Below, one piece after another: positions 1 through 14,408 of a DNA stretch of 64,000 nt. The position numbers and the translations under genes were made by a program. Each line of letters starts with the position of its first letter. Position 1 is the first letter of the stretch. Origin of the DNA: Diprion similis (Eukaryota; Arthropoda; Insecta; Hymenoptera; Diprionidae); NCBI RefSeq assembly GCF_021155765.1, contig NC_060106.1, forward strand, positions 18,936,031 through 19,000,030, written 5' to 3'. Below the pieces are notes generated by a model. It made no database searches. It was not told the origin of the DNA and saw only the letters and a program-made list of their open reading frames with translations.

Positions 1-1413
1 ATCGTAAAAGTGAAATGCGAATTTCATATTCACACTATTCAGATATGAGCAGAGCATTTACTACAACTAAACCTCAGGTATAAAACATAAAAACATAATA
101 CTGCTAGACATTATTTGGCAAACGTAATTATATCTAATTTGCGTACACGTAACGATAACTTAATAAAATAAATTATAGATAACAGTGGAAAACACAAATA
201 ATGGATACGTAGAACTATATGTGCGATAAAGCGACTGGCTTTATCACCATAATTTATATACCCCTGGTGAAACATTTTTACAATCTAAATCTTTCCACGT
301 AACTCAGCAAAGTGTATTTTTAGTAGAGGTGCACGAATTGATGAACCGGAATCCGAATTTGTAGAGAAAAATCTCTTTGTTGTTGAAACAATTGAAATAA
401 TTTGAAAAGGTGCAACATAGCAGTTATTTTTTTTTGTACAAAAAAATTTTAAATGCTAAAGTATTAGTTCAGAAAAGAGCGAAATTTATTGAAAGAATTT
501 TTATTTTTCCAAATTTGGTAGAATATTGATCTGATTTCGAAAATCTGATGAAAAAAAAAAATTCACCAGGGCAAAGCTCCATCGCTTTATTTCTTTTACG
601 CATTATATGTCTGAAGAGAAAAATGTGTAACAAAATACTTGTGCGATGAAATAAAATTATACCAGGTGCATGTCATACGGTGTATAAGAATAAATACCTT
701 ATTAACTTAAATTAAATATAACAATGTGAATAAGGATATACGTAACTGAATAAATGTAATATTAAATTATAACAATAACAAAATTATATAAAATGTGATG
801 AACAAATCTACGTATTAAAAGAAAGTAGAATATTTGTAAAATAATTCGGTAACTTGTAATTCTTATAACTATTACTATAAAAACTGTAGGGATAAAATAA
901 TAGTTTTGAACAGAGGAATCAGAGATAAAGAAGCATTGCAGCTGAATTCAGAATTCCTACCAATCGACTAAAACTGATCGAGTGTAAAAACGAAATGAGA
1001 AGTTGCGAGTGAAATGGCGAAACTAGCCGATCGTCAAGCAGAATCGAACGAGGACAATCACTAAACCATTGGAATCAATTCTTATTCCATACGAATATCG
1101 TTCGAAGCCTTATTCCAATTGATGAATGGACATTAAATAAATGCCGGGCACTCAAAGAGCGGCGAACACGATGCTGAACGAGACTGAGAAAACCATGACG
1201 GATAAGATCGAAAATGGCGAAATCATTTTCACCGATCACAATAATTCTGCCTTATAATCCAGACACGACTAAGAATCATAGACACCAAAGGGAGCATGAG
1301 ATGGTCCAGCATCCAATCAGAGGAGCCCAAAAAACTATATTTATTCCCGAATCCTTCCTCCTATTGCTTATCACGAGAAATTGGACCAACCAAATCAGGC
1401 ATCTGTAACTTAC
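1..1413 (-). other. brp: brp intron sequence (left edge) containing one MITE-like element
   Basis: This is AT-rich intron downstream of exon 7. No matching next exon (expected IENLEDLL) is seen. It contains the 262-571 inverted-repeat element. Confidence 0.6.
262..571. mobile_element. MITE-like element with CCCTGGT ends (copy 1)
   Basis: It begins CCCTGGTGAAACATTTTTAC and ends ATTCACCAGGG, so the terminal CCCTGGTGAA is perfectly inverted; further pairing inside is weak. It is 310 bp long with no ORF. Size and termini match the element at 61019-61332. No clear target duplication is visible beyond a single C. Confidence 0.55.
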
Positions 1414-1581
1414 TTTTCGCTGGAGGACGTTTATCTTTCGATCCTTGATGTCCATGTGATCCTTGATCTCAGTGAGTTCGGTGTTCATTCGATTGCGATC
1501 CTGCTGAGCCTGCATAGCAGCCTGTGTCTTTTTCTCAATAAGTCGATTCTTCTCCTCGAGCCTCTGCCGCATTTCTTCGAC
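1414..1581 (-). CDS. brp: brp coding exon 7 (56 codons, coiled coil; last exon in window)
   Basis: The acceptor ATTTCGCAG precedes 1581 and the donor AAA|GTAAGT follows 1414, phase 0/0. It encodes VEEMRQRLEEKNRLIEKKTQ, AAMQAQQDRNRMNTELTEIK and DHMDIKDRKINVLQRK. In fly Brp the next residues are IENLEDLL. No matching exon is visible in positions 1-1400, so the gene continues to the left of the window. Confidence 0.95.
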
Positions 1582-4500
1582 CTGCGAAATCGGGTACATG
1601 CATTTTAAATCGATGGATAAGAATCCTCGGAGTCAAAAAAAAAAAAGAAAGAGGGAAAAAATGGAAGCAAGAAGTTTCGAAAGCATAGAGAAAAGGCAAA
1701 GGGAAAGAAAGAAACATCCTCCGGCTGCAGTGATGAATTAATTAGTAGCGTTACTCACGTCAGCCTGGAGCATGTTGTAGTGTTCTTCCTTGGCGCACAA
1801 GGACTCCTTTAGAACAGCAATGTGCCTTTGATAGTCCTGATGCTGTTCCTCGAGGGTTTTCATCTTCGCTGACATGCCCAAAATTTCCTGATCCCTGCGT
1901 TGTACTTCTGCCCGAAACTCGTCCAGCTGTGAAAAATATTTACCATCGAGGTACTTCCGTCAATGGCTGAGATGGAGCAATTTTTGGAAAAAAAATAAAT
2001 AAATAAAAATAATCATCACAACACGCGGTCTTCGCTGTGTTCGTACATCTTACCATTTTTTACTTTTTTACTTTCTAATTTCCCTCTATTTCATTTACTT
2101 TTCAGTCAATCTTCCTAGTTTGCGTTACTCTAACTCGTCAATTGTATTACAGAGATCGAGGTAAAAACATGGCAGATACACGGACACAGTTTGCATGCAG
2201 ACCTGCACTAATTAATAAACAACGTGTAAATACGACCAACGAGTCTTTGCTGCATGTATGCAAACGTATATATATATATTAGTTAATATATTATATATAC
2301 ATATGCTGTACAAATATCTAATGAGAGAATAATATACACATATATACACGTAAGAGTGTCATTGATACATGTAACTTGTGATTATATACATGTAAGTCAC
2401 TAGTTATGTATATATGTACATGATCTACTCATTGTATTACATGTGTCAGGGTTTTTGTTCAAAATTTTGATGCTTTTTTATCATTTCACTTTTTTTCCTC
2501 CTTAGACATCGTCAAAATTTCGAACTTCACTAAGCAATTGTGTTTACTAATTTCCTAGCTAACATCTAGTATTTTATAGATCTATGGATACTCATGATTC
2601 GTGAAAGAAAAAAGAAAAATCAGAAATAATAATGATAACGACGATAATATCTGTATTGTATGCAAATAATATTTTTTTTTCTTATCTTTTCTCGATTTTT
2701 TTCATAATTTACAACTTTTACGTTTGAAATAATTCATATTTAATATATATATATATGTATTACACATATATGTATACATTTTGATGAAAAACGCATGATT
2801 ATCTATAACGGGTATCATGTATGGATTTTATGATTTTTATTTTTGAAATCCAAAATTCGTAAAAGCACCGTTTATTTCTGTATCTTTCCACCGTCTTCGC
2901 GACATTTTTGGATCTCAAAATTACGTTCTACTGGAATTATAGAAAAAAAAAAAACTCCCCTATTACCCTACACATCCTTGAAACTTGGGACTACAGATTT
3001 TTTTCGAAACTACATAACACCAAATTCCAACGGTTGAATGAAAAAGTAGACGAAAACGAAAAAAAAAAAAAAAAAAAAAAATCAGAAGGATGATTCGAAG
3101 AAGATGAATAAAAACCAAAAATTCGATGAAATCTCGTTTAAAAATGAAGAGTGAAAGAAAACAAAAAAAAAAAAACAACAAATAAACGATCAACTTCTTT
3201 TCTTTTGTTTGGAAATATTTTTTGTTCACCGGGAGAGATTCCTTACCTCTTCCGAAAGCTAAAATATGGGGGCACGATTAAAAAAATGCATTTCTTTTTT
3301 TGTAATAGTTTACAAGTAATAAGCGTAACTCCGCATTAATTCTATGTAACATAATTCAATGTAGCTACACGTTATTAAAATCAATTATTCGATAAATAAT
3401 TGATTCTCTTCGTTTTTTTTAAAGTAACCGGGAAATAATAATAATTTTTCTCAACGTTCATTTTCAAACAATAACATAGAATTAACCGCGAAGTTAAGAT
3501 ATTTATCTACTACTCACTTACGATTAATATCATATAACTAGCCTATTTTTATACATTTAGTATATGTATATAATTTATATAGCCTTAAGAATAATAAATT
3601 TCACCTTATTGCTATATGATGATAAATGAAAAGTTACACTTGGTTTATCTACAAAAATATCTCGACACTACTATACGTACGTAAATATATAACGTGTATA
3701 CGATGTAAATACACTACAGGCCAAAAAATACAAGTCGGGCCGTATACAAATTTACATAAGTATACAATACAATGTATGTATATATGTAATAATTAAAACA
3801 AGTTTCAATCATAAACATCATGATACTCATCATTTTACCGTACCATATAACGACAAAGATACGATTTCTACTTAAGTCGTTTATTGTACAAACAACAAAT
3901 TCGAAAATCGTAATATCGACAAGGGGAATAAAAAAGAAAAAAAAAAAAAAAAAATTAAAAATTCTTTCAAAGCGTATAAGTAATGAAGTATCATCGATCT
4001 TTTCAATTACAAAAATATCCAAGAACCAGACGAAAGAGTGATTAAATATTATAGTTGCTGTAAGTTTAGATTATACTCAAGTAGAAGTAACAAGTTTTAA
4101 TAACATGTCCTCATAATAGCCAATGCATGTATATAAATTATAATTGAATTATAAATGAAAAAAATTGGACAAGGAAAATAAAAATAGACATAGATAATGT
4201 AAACGAGGAATATAACTCAAAGCAACTATTATATGTATTTCTTGCAGAAATATATGGGTAATAGTAGTAGTAGTAGTAATAATAATAATAATAATAATAA
4301 TAATAGCAATAATATGCGTAAGTGTACGAAATATTGTACTATAATAGAGGCTGAGAGTAAAATTGTAGACAAACCAAAATAACTTTAATACAAAATTCAT
4401 TTGAAACTATAAATTTCTCGGTTAGTTGTTGTTATTCAGCGTTGTTGAACTTGAAGTGCCATGAATAAAACATTGCACAGGCATTATTAAAAAAAAAAAG

Positions 4501-5159
4501 GTGTGAAATTTGTAGTTTCATTTTTTCCTACTCTTTTCCTTTTTTTTCTACTTTCCTCACATAACAAGAAAGGCTATACGTCATGCGGCATGCGAGTTGA
4601 AGATTTTATCATGCTGGTGCAGTGCTGGCGTTGCGTGAAGAAAAGAAAAAGAAACAAAACGGAAAGTGAAGAAAAATTACGAAAAACAGATAGAGAAACA
4701 CAAACGATAACGGAAAACGAGAGGTGATATTGTATATATGTATATACAGTAAACACGCCAATGACGATGAAAAATGATGTTTTTCTTGTGTTTCTTTTTT
4801 GTTGTCCTTTTTTCTTTGCTGTTAGAAGAAAAACTTATATACGTATAAATAGAAAACTTATAACAGAGGGGTGATATGTTATACATATATATATATACTG
4901 AAAACGTGACAGACAGACAGACGAAAGTGAAGTGAAATTTGAGCTGCGATAGATGTAAGGTGGTAAAATGATATGAGTCGGGTTTGTCGTATTTTATAAT
5001 AATTACAATAATATCGATAATAATGATACGTGAAAATAAAAATTTCTTAATCAAACGTATAATACGTATAATATAAATTTCGATAATTATTTTACAACAA
5101 TTAACTATGTATTGTGTATATATAAAGAACTAAACAATTTCTATTTCATATATGCAGTG

Positions 5160-5211
<52 letters not shown>

Positions 5212-8200
5212 CGATCAGCCGTTATAGATGTAAATTATTAATTTGTTGTTTTTAGTTTTTTCCTGTTGCATAATTCACTGTTCAAATTACTTATGTATGA
5301 GGATTCTCTTTCATTTTCTTCATACGTGTTTGTTAGATGAATATTTTCAACGGAGTGTTTGTATAGATAGACATATATTTCCGCAGTATAAAATAACGGT
5401 GAATCATATGATAATATCGCAACACGTTCAAAAATTTTTGCGGATTAATAAAACGTTTGAAAAAATTACGGATTCACGTTTATTTTGTAAATTCGTTTAC
5501 CTTATTATCGGTTCAATGTTTTCTTTGCCTTTGTTATTTATACAATATAATTGTTATCGTGTATTATTAATTGAGCAAAAAAAGTCAATTAGTAGTTGAT
5601 AGATTTAAACACACTGAGGTTTAGTCAATGAAGATAATTAATTAATTTGCATAGCACTTTTGGATAATTTACTTGAGAATGCTTCGAATCGACATTTCGA
5701 GCTAAACTATCATATCGCGTACGTAACGTTTATATAGCACATAATTCCATTTTGTTATTTCGTTATCATTTTTTTTTGTCTCGTTTTCAACATTTCAGTG
5801 CTCGTGTATCGATGAATATCGTTTTCATATCATCCCTGTTAGTTAAAAAAATAATGCATGTATGCATGTATGTATGTATATATACATATTATACGAATAT
5901 GCCTCCAATTTACTATGATTTATGTAACTAAACGCTGTCTAATATCTCGTCATAATTTTTCTCTCTCATTTTTATACGAGATATTATACATACTTTCCAT
6001 GAAGATAAAATATTACAGACGCTGTATATAGATGTAATAATTAATGCCATGTGTACAGTGTAATTTAACCAAAAGGTTTCGTGGATTTTTGACAAACCAT
6101 TTTGCCAAAAACGATGTTGAACTTAAAATAATAGTATATTATGTACACATATAATATAGAGTGTATCAACCATCGTAATACTTTTTCGTTTTATGCGACA
6201 GGTAGATATAATTATTTGTGTATTCATACATATGCATATTAAATCACAAAAATTCTATACCTATATCTAGACAGAATTCGAGAAAATATCATCATTCATA
6301 CTTCGTGTCTCCACTCCAGTTATGTTTACATAATCTATCATCGTTACGCAGGTAAAATGTATCTAAGAATTAAATCGTTCATCTTTTTTAGTGTATTTGT
6401 TTGTTTGTTTGTTTATTTCCGGAAAATAATTGTTTTTCTTTGTTTTCTTCTTCTTCTTCTGTTTTTTTTTTTTTTTTTTTTTTTTTTTCTTCCAATTCTT
6501 TCTCATCAGGTTACGTTATGAGATATGGAAGTTGAGAAAATAGGCAGTTTTAGGTATATAAGTTTTAGGTATGTAATTATTATTATTATTAATTTATACT
6601 AATATTCTCTACATTTTTGTTGAAATTTATATTTTTTCTATTACTTTCTTTATCTCTCTTTTTCTCTCTCTCTCTCTCTTTCGCTCTCTATGTTTCTCTG
6701 TACATTAACATCTTTAGACACTTTAAGGTTCAACAGTTTCTAAGGCCTAAATTTTAGGTACGTACAATATTACAGTAAATAATACATCAGCTGAATAATT
6801 TCTCTCTATAGTTGATCTGTTTTGTTTTTTTTTTTCCTTTTTCTTTGTTCACAATTCCGTAACTATTAATTGTCGATATTTTTGACAGACGTAATGATAA
6901 TTAATAATATAAATAATGATCATGATTATTACTATTATTAAACCCATAGTATAGCACTTGAGGTTCGGTGGAGAGTTTAAATGTTGACTGCTTCAATAAA
7001 TATGTAAAAAAAAAAATTAAAAAATTTATAAAACCGAAAAATTGTTTAACTTTTTAATTGTTACTGTTTAAAATGTACAGATTATTTAATATTTCTTATG
7101 GAAGATAATTCTGGAAGTTTTTGACTACCTAATATATTTATAATGCGTATACGATAAATATATATATATATATATATATACGCATATTATACAGGGATTT
7201 GTTTTTTACCAAGCATATAATTTTTTATACACAAAAACTTTGTCTTTATGCATATAAATATATATATATATATATATTTATATTTATTTTCGTACGATCT
7301 GTTGGAATTTTTCAGTTATTTAAATAATTTTTTTTTTTTCGTTCTCTTTTCGGTAATAATTTTATGGTTTTTCACTTATCGTCACACAAGCCGTTTAAAC
7401 AAGCTTCTGTACATAGAACACATTGAGTTTAATTCATACAATAGATTGAGAAAAGCGCGCAGTTTATTACTACTATATATATGTGTATAGAGAATTTGTC
7501 GACCGCAAATTTCTAAAAAATAGACTCTCATAGTTATAACGAAAATAAAAGTATGAAAATCGATAAACAATTGAATAAATTTTCCTTTCTTGTAACGTTC
7601 TGTTCATTCCTGCAGTCTTCTAACATTGACAGCAAGTATTTATCTATAATAATCCTAACCATTTCAACAACCTTCGGAGATAACGTAAATATATAATTTA
7701 TTTATTATAACTCATCTACGTATGTATTATTTATATACCTATATATTTTCATCTACTTCGGTTACTTTTTCTCTTCTTCAATTTTGTAGAAATATAGATA
7801 ATAGATTTCGGATATTTGTCTTTTATTATATTATAATATATATGTATGTATAATAACTCTGCAGTATTTACCGTCAACGGAATAACTTGAGATAAATTTA
7901 TCGAATCTATAAGTATATAGTTTATTTTCATTTATGTCTAATACGCTGAAAATGTCAGCATCAGCAGTGTGCAAATATCGAAGCGTCGAATTTCGCGTTG
8001 AGCGTAATTATTTTCAATTCTACTTATATACTCGCCAATTATATAACTTAACGTTAAACGTCCGCGCAGCGTGCAAAATTAAGATTTGTAATTCCTTCTC
8101 TCTCTCTCTCTGATGCGTGTTTTATATCGCAATTTCAATTACGTATACCGCAAGCTTAATTCAGTGTACAAGTGTAGAAAAAAAAAAAAAAGAAAAGAAA

Positions 8201-11200
8201 AACTGTTCTTCCATTCTTTTACTCATTAGTAGTATTATTTAATTGAACGATTCGCGATAAGCGAGGTCGGTTAGAATCTTGAATGCACATATAGTCAAGT
8301 ATATTATAGACGAGTATGTGACAATAATCTCCGGCATCTTTTGTACACGACGAGAAACACGTATATGCAGATTTTTCACGTCAGCATAGTATCCATGTAC
8401 ATACATATACCTATACGAGTATAATGTTATACTAAAATTCTGAACACCGCGTTGCCATCAATTATAACTACATATATATATATATATAATATATATCCTC
8501 TCTCTACACATTGCATTCTATATTATATATAGGTACTATTGAAAGCGCAACAGTGTGTGTATATAATATGCATACGTCAATTTGTACGATCTAAAGCTCG
8601 ATTCGATCCTAATCCCACCCCAAAACTCAGAAACTCATCTGACCTAATCCTAAACCAGAAATTTCCCTGGCAAGCGATCGGGATAGCAGGAAGAAATACG
8701 GAGAAGCAGGGATAAGAGGAGAGAGAAAGAAAGAGAAACAGAAAAAGAAAACGTGCAAAAAAAAAAGAAGTATACCCAAAATGCAAAATTTATTATACGT
8801 ATAGGACCTCCTTAACCTTTGATCTTAATTCCGTTCCCCCGGACGACAAGATCTTACGCGAAATAAAGGATCTGCGATGCTAGTAAAATTTTTACGAAGT
8901 TGGCTGCGCCTGTAAACGAGACGAGTACCAATTGTCGAGGAAATTCTTTCAAGAGAATTCAGTGCAAGTATAAAAAAGTGTGAAAAAAAAGTTTATCACT
9001 AATCATCACTGGAAATATTCTTTGAAAAATGAATAGGCGAGTTTAAATTGTGATCTTTACAAGAAAAAAAAATAAAAATTTTTGCAAAAGAGGTAAAAAT
9101 TACGGGTTACCATCAGAGAATATATAGAAATGTGGAATATCCATCAGAGGAAAGGGTCGTAGTATTTTACTTTTCAAGCAGCACTCGGAGAGTTTTAGGT
9201 CAAGAGGAGGAGGAGGAGGAGGAGGAGGAGGATGACAAGGGTGGCAAGTTGGGAAAGGTTGAAACGTTATCCTCGTAGATTGAGCGAGGGGGTGGGGAGT
9301 CGGGAAATATGGGCGAAGATAAGGGTGCAGAAGCTAGGCTCGAGGAGAAACGTCAGGGTGAAAGGTTTGGACAGGACACTGTAAGGTAGCACTCCACCTT
9401 ATTTTCGATTGCTCCATACCGTGGATTCATCCCCTATCAAATTTCGGCCTAAATCGATCGGCAGCCATATGTAGCGATCTAGCGTTATATGTGTGTGTAG
9501 GTATTATAGGTTCTATAATCTTTGGCGTGATTGCAGATAATCCGCGGTTAATAATTGACTGGAATCAAGGATGAATGAGCTGGACCGTTGGAATGAAACG
9601 TTGGGAGAAGGAGAAGAGATCGTGTGAAAAATCTCCAGAAACGTGTTTTTTTTTTTTTTTTTTTTTTGGTTTTTTGTTTTTTGTTTTTGTTTTGCGACAG
9701 TGACAGTGAACACGGATAAAACAACAGATGTTACTAGGTGATGTAGAAATGATTGTGAAGGAAATTCGAATAACACAAGCTTATTAACAATAAGACATCG
9801 ATGATTTGAGACGAAGGATTGAATTTTGGTGTTTTCGATTTGATTCTAATGTTTTTGGGATTATTTTCTTAACGATAGCAATCTCCAAGGATCGTCTGAA
9901 GAGTGTTTTACTGAAACAGTGATCCCTCGAGTGGATAAAAATAGATTTAGGCAAGTGCTGCGGAACAGATGTTCGTCAAGAATTACACTTGACATACAAT
10001 TTTTGAGGGTATTGTCAGCGAAAAGGATTATGAGTTGAAAAACATTAGGCACGAGACAAGGAACACGAGAGTTTGATTATTTTCCTCAAATCCTTTTTCT
10101 CAAATCAATGAAATTTTTAGCTTCGACTATCGAACTTGTCCCATCAATCATTTCTATAAAATACTACTATTGTTACTTACTATCGGTGTTTACCATCATT
10201 GATGCAATTAGTAACGTTGCTTTAGATTATCCAAAGGGTATATTCTTTTCTCCTAACTTTCGATGCGAACGGTGAAGACATTTCATCCCCGAATAGCTTG
10301 TTGGGCTTTTTATAGCGTGTTGCGGTACATTTGAAGAATTATTATATCCAACATACGGATGTTGAGTAAGTAATTGGTTCTGTGCGAGTAGATAATTTCG
10401 TGTCAAGTCTCCCAATAAGAATATATCAGTACATTTCATAACCCTATTGAAAATTGAAGAGTATTATTACCTGATGGAATCGGCGATGTACATAGTTTGT
10501 TCCATGGAACGTTAACATGAACACACACATCCCTAAACGCCTTGAAAATATAGTTATATATATACGTATATTACGAGTATATAGGAATGCGAGCTGGTAA
10601 TAGAGATACATAGATTATAAGATGTTCTAAACGACGTCATTCTTTTCGATGCGGACGTTGTTGATGAAGAAACTTACTTGTCGTTTGAAGTTCATGTCGT
10701 GTTTGTTAAAGGTGTGAGCATGAAGTGCAAGGGCGCCGGCGGCAGCAGCTGCTGATGATGACTCGATTTGCTTATGATGATGATGCTGATGCTGATGTTG
10801 ATGGCTAAGGTGGTACGACTGATGCTTCGGGTTCTCCGATCCATGGTTGTAGCGCTCGGTGTACGGATTAGAAACGCCGGTAGTAACGCCGGCGGAAATT
10901 CCGGCTAGACAAGATCCAAGACCAGCGGAATTGGCGAGGAAGGAGTTCGCTAGGCTCGAGGAGTTGTTGTTCGCGGATGGCTGCTGGCCGCCCTTGACAA
11001 GGGTCGAATGGTTGAAGCCAAAGGCGGAAGCTGACGCGGAGGAGTTTACGGCGTTCGATCCCTGGAGGTTGACCTGGTGCAAAACGCCCGAGGGATGATG
11101 GGACGAGGGCACCGCCGTCGCCCTTAGAAGCTGCTCCCTCAGTTTTCCACCGCACTCCCTGATCCGCTGCAGCTCCGCCTCCAGGAGCCCGACCTCCTTC

Positions 11201-13020
11201 TCCAGGGTCTGAATCCGCGCGTCCTTCGTCTCCAGGATCGCTGTCAAGGTCGTGCTCCCCGGAACACCGCCTGGGACAGCGACGCTTCCGCCGAGGGTTG
11301 TTACCCCCGATCCTGCGCCACCAGCTACCGGCGCTCCCGAAGACGCTGTGCTGGCATAGGCGAGTTCCAGCTGGGTCTGGAGGCTCTTCAGCGTCTCGTT
11401 CGTCGCTTTGAGCTCCTTAACAAGCAATACTAGAGTTAATCGAAGCCCGGTGGGTTCTGGATTTTTTTTTTTTTGTTTTTATCGTTTGGATTATTCGGGG
11501 CGGGGGGAGTTGTTTGTCTGTGGATAATCCTTAGCGAATGAGCCTTCTATGCGCCGCAGGTGAAAACCCGAGAGATTTTAAATTTGGATGAAAAAATTGC
11601 GTTACAGAAGAGATATAACGAATGGATAACGGAAGAAGACGAGGTCAAGAAGTGGAATCGTGGCCACGCAGTCGAAGGGTTGAGGATGCAAGTGGTGTAG
11701 GTTGTTTGTTAGGACATTAACGATACTTAGTATTTTAGCAAGAGTAATTTTGAACCGTTTTTGAGACATGGAATTACAGCAAAGGAATATCATTTTCCTG
11801 ACACACAGAATTGATGGTAACATTAAATGCATATTCCTTAGTCCTGAAAAATAGGGTCACAATGATTTGCACCACTTGTATTCTTAACCCCACAATTACA
11901 GATCAGGTCCTGACAACATGGAATTTCCAAAGACAAAAAAAATGTATTTTACACAGTATTTGAAAATGTAGCGGGTCGAGGTATGAAAAAATCCGAATAT
12001 AGAATGGCCAAAGTACAATCGATTCTGTACCTGGGTGTATAAATGCTTGTAATCCTTATTAAGATTCAATATTTTGTCATTCTATACTTTGAACTCGTTT
12101 CTACATTTTGACTTTTTCCTATCTTCAGCTAATTACTGCCTTTTGAAATTTCACAAAGAAATATATTTTCCAGTCTTTGAGAATTTGATATTGTAACCCA
12201 GCTACTACGCGGTAATTAAATTCTTTTCGACCCCCGCTCGTCCGGAAATCAAATAAAACGATTTTTTCTAGATGGCCCACTTTGTCCATAAAAAATAAAA
12301 TTCTTTTTCATCGACAATTCGGTTGGTCAAATATTTCCTTCGGTTGTAGATAAATTGAAACTAGGAGGAAAAAAAAAGAAAAAAGAAGAAGATATATCAT
12401 CCAATTACCCATAATCTTTTACTTTCCTCCGATTTCTTCCATGTACTTCAATAACTATTCTCACAAAATCAGACAAGTAATCGTACGAGTGTCCAAGAAA
12501 TCTTTACCTCGAAAAATTTGTATAATTTCGTATATATATATATATATATTTGTATAATTTGTAAAAACTGTGTATAAAAAAATGAGAGAAAGTAAAAAAA
12601 AAAGCACAAATTTTCTAATCGAAAACGATATATAATACCGAAAGAATTTTATAGTGAAGCGGAAAATATCTCGAAGGAATCAGCCTGTACATGAGAAGTT
12701 AGGTTCGGATTATCGGCGCAGAGAAGGCTTAGTAATTTGGGTATTAGGAAAACGGAAGTTGGTTGGTGCAATGTATGGGAGGGGGGGGGGGGGGGCAACG
12801 CGCCTTGGTTGACGAAAGAAAAGCGACGCTCCGCCGGGCTTCCTGCACCACTCTTTGTTTCTCTCTTTCTCTTTATCCCTCTCTCTGTCTCTCTCTCTCT
12901 TTTTTCTTTTTCTTTTTCTTTTTCTCTCTGTCTTCCGGTTTCCTCAAACATTTTATTCTTTTTTCACAATTCATTTTCATTCTTTTATTATTTTTATTTT
13001 TTTCCTAATTCTTTCTATCT

Positions 13021-13053
<33 letters not shown>

Positions 13054-13201
13054 TCTTTTTGGTTTCTCAGGGTTGTTACGAGATATCGATCGATCGATCG
13101 ATCGATCATCGATCGATCCTTCGTTGCTCGCGTTCGTTATATTAAAAAAACACACCCGTTGATCCAAATTGCCTGATTTCGATTATATACACATGCAGCA
13201 G

Positions 13202-13232
<31 letters not shown>

Positions 13233-13926
13233 GTATATTGTATTCGTATAAGGTACAATGTAGTACATTATGTATCACGTATCGACCTGGATTTAAACGT
13301 CCAACTAAAAAGAAACCTCTTTCTTTTTCTTTTTTTTTCTTTTTTTTTGGAAATTGACATATATGTAGATGTATGTATATACTATATACACAGAAAAGTC
13401 ATAAAATCCTCTTCGGCGCCGGGCGCCGCCGCAGTTCTTTCGCCACCGCGACGCACGGCTGACATTGTCCATCTCTACGACGTTATTTTTTCCTTCCCTA
13501 TTTCTTTAGTTTCTTTTCTTTTTGTTCGTCTTTCTTTCACAAACACGTTTAGTATTAATTATATTTAATTTTATTATACAAGTCATTGATGCTTGATTTT
13601 GAATTTTATGTCGACTTTTAACTATTGCTTTCACGTAATAATATTTCTAGTATGATGATAGGATACGTTATACTACACTTCATCTTTCTTCTCGAATTTT
13701 TGCACAAATTCTTTTCTCTTTCAACTTTTTCAAACTCTTTATATACTTTTTTTCATAGGCATTGATATTGGGAGAAAGACAAAAAAAAAAAAAATAAAAA
13801 TAAAACATTTACATTTTATCGTTCAGGTCACACACTCTCCGCGCGTTTCATTTGATCATGATTATTGTTTTATTATTATTATTACGTTGAAGATTTTTTT
13901 TTCTATTCCCTACTCGAAAATTTTAG

Positions 13927-13981
<55 letters not shown>

Positions 13982-14188
13982 AAACATGAGTGTGAACCGA
14001 ACGATAAAATTGAGTTTTGCAGTCGATGAAAGAAAAAAAAAATGAATAAAAAAAAAAGTAACTAAATAAAAACAGTCGCCTTTTATATAATAAAATTTTA
14101 ACATTTATAAAATTATCTAATCATCTACGTTAATTCATATTGTAAATATGTTTATAATAAACGCCAAATGGACAAGATCTAACCATTG

Positions 14189-14239
<51 letters not shown>

Positions 14240-14374
14240 GAAATGTTCGCAAACTATAACCTCCACATTATATCTCCTATACATATATGTATTTATGTAT
14301 ATAAAATGTATAATGTATAATACATAATATAAACATCTAACGATCAACAATTTTCAATCAACTAAACAGATATG

Positions 14375-14408
<34 letters not shown>

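Noticed and set aside
9180..9370. GGA-rich stretch considered as a Glu-rich exon
   Set aside because: No open frame with splice sites; a purine microsatellite.
12649..13162. Frames encoding runs of Ser/Leu/Phe or Arg/Glu
   Set aside because: Produced by CT/T microsatellites; the product is repeat translation only.
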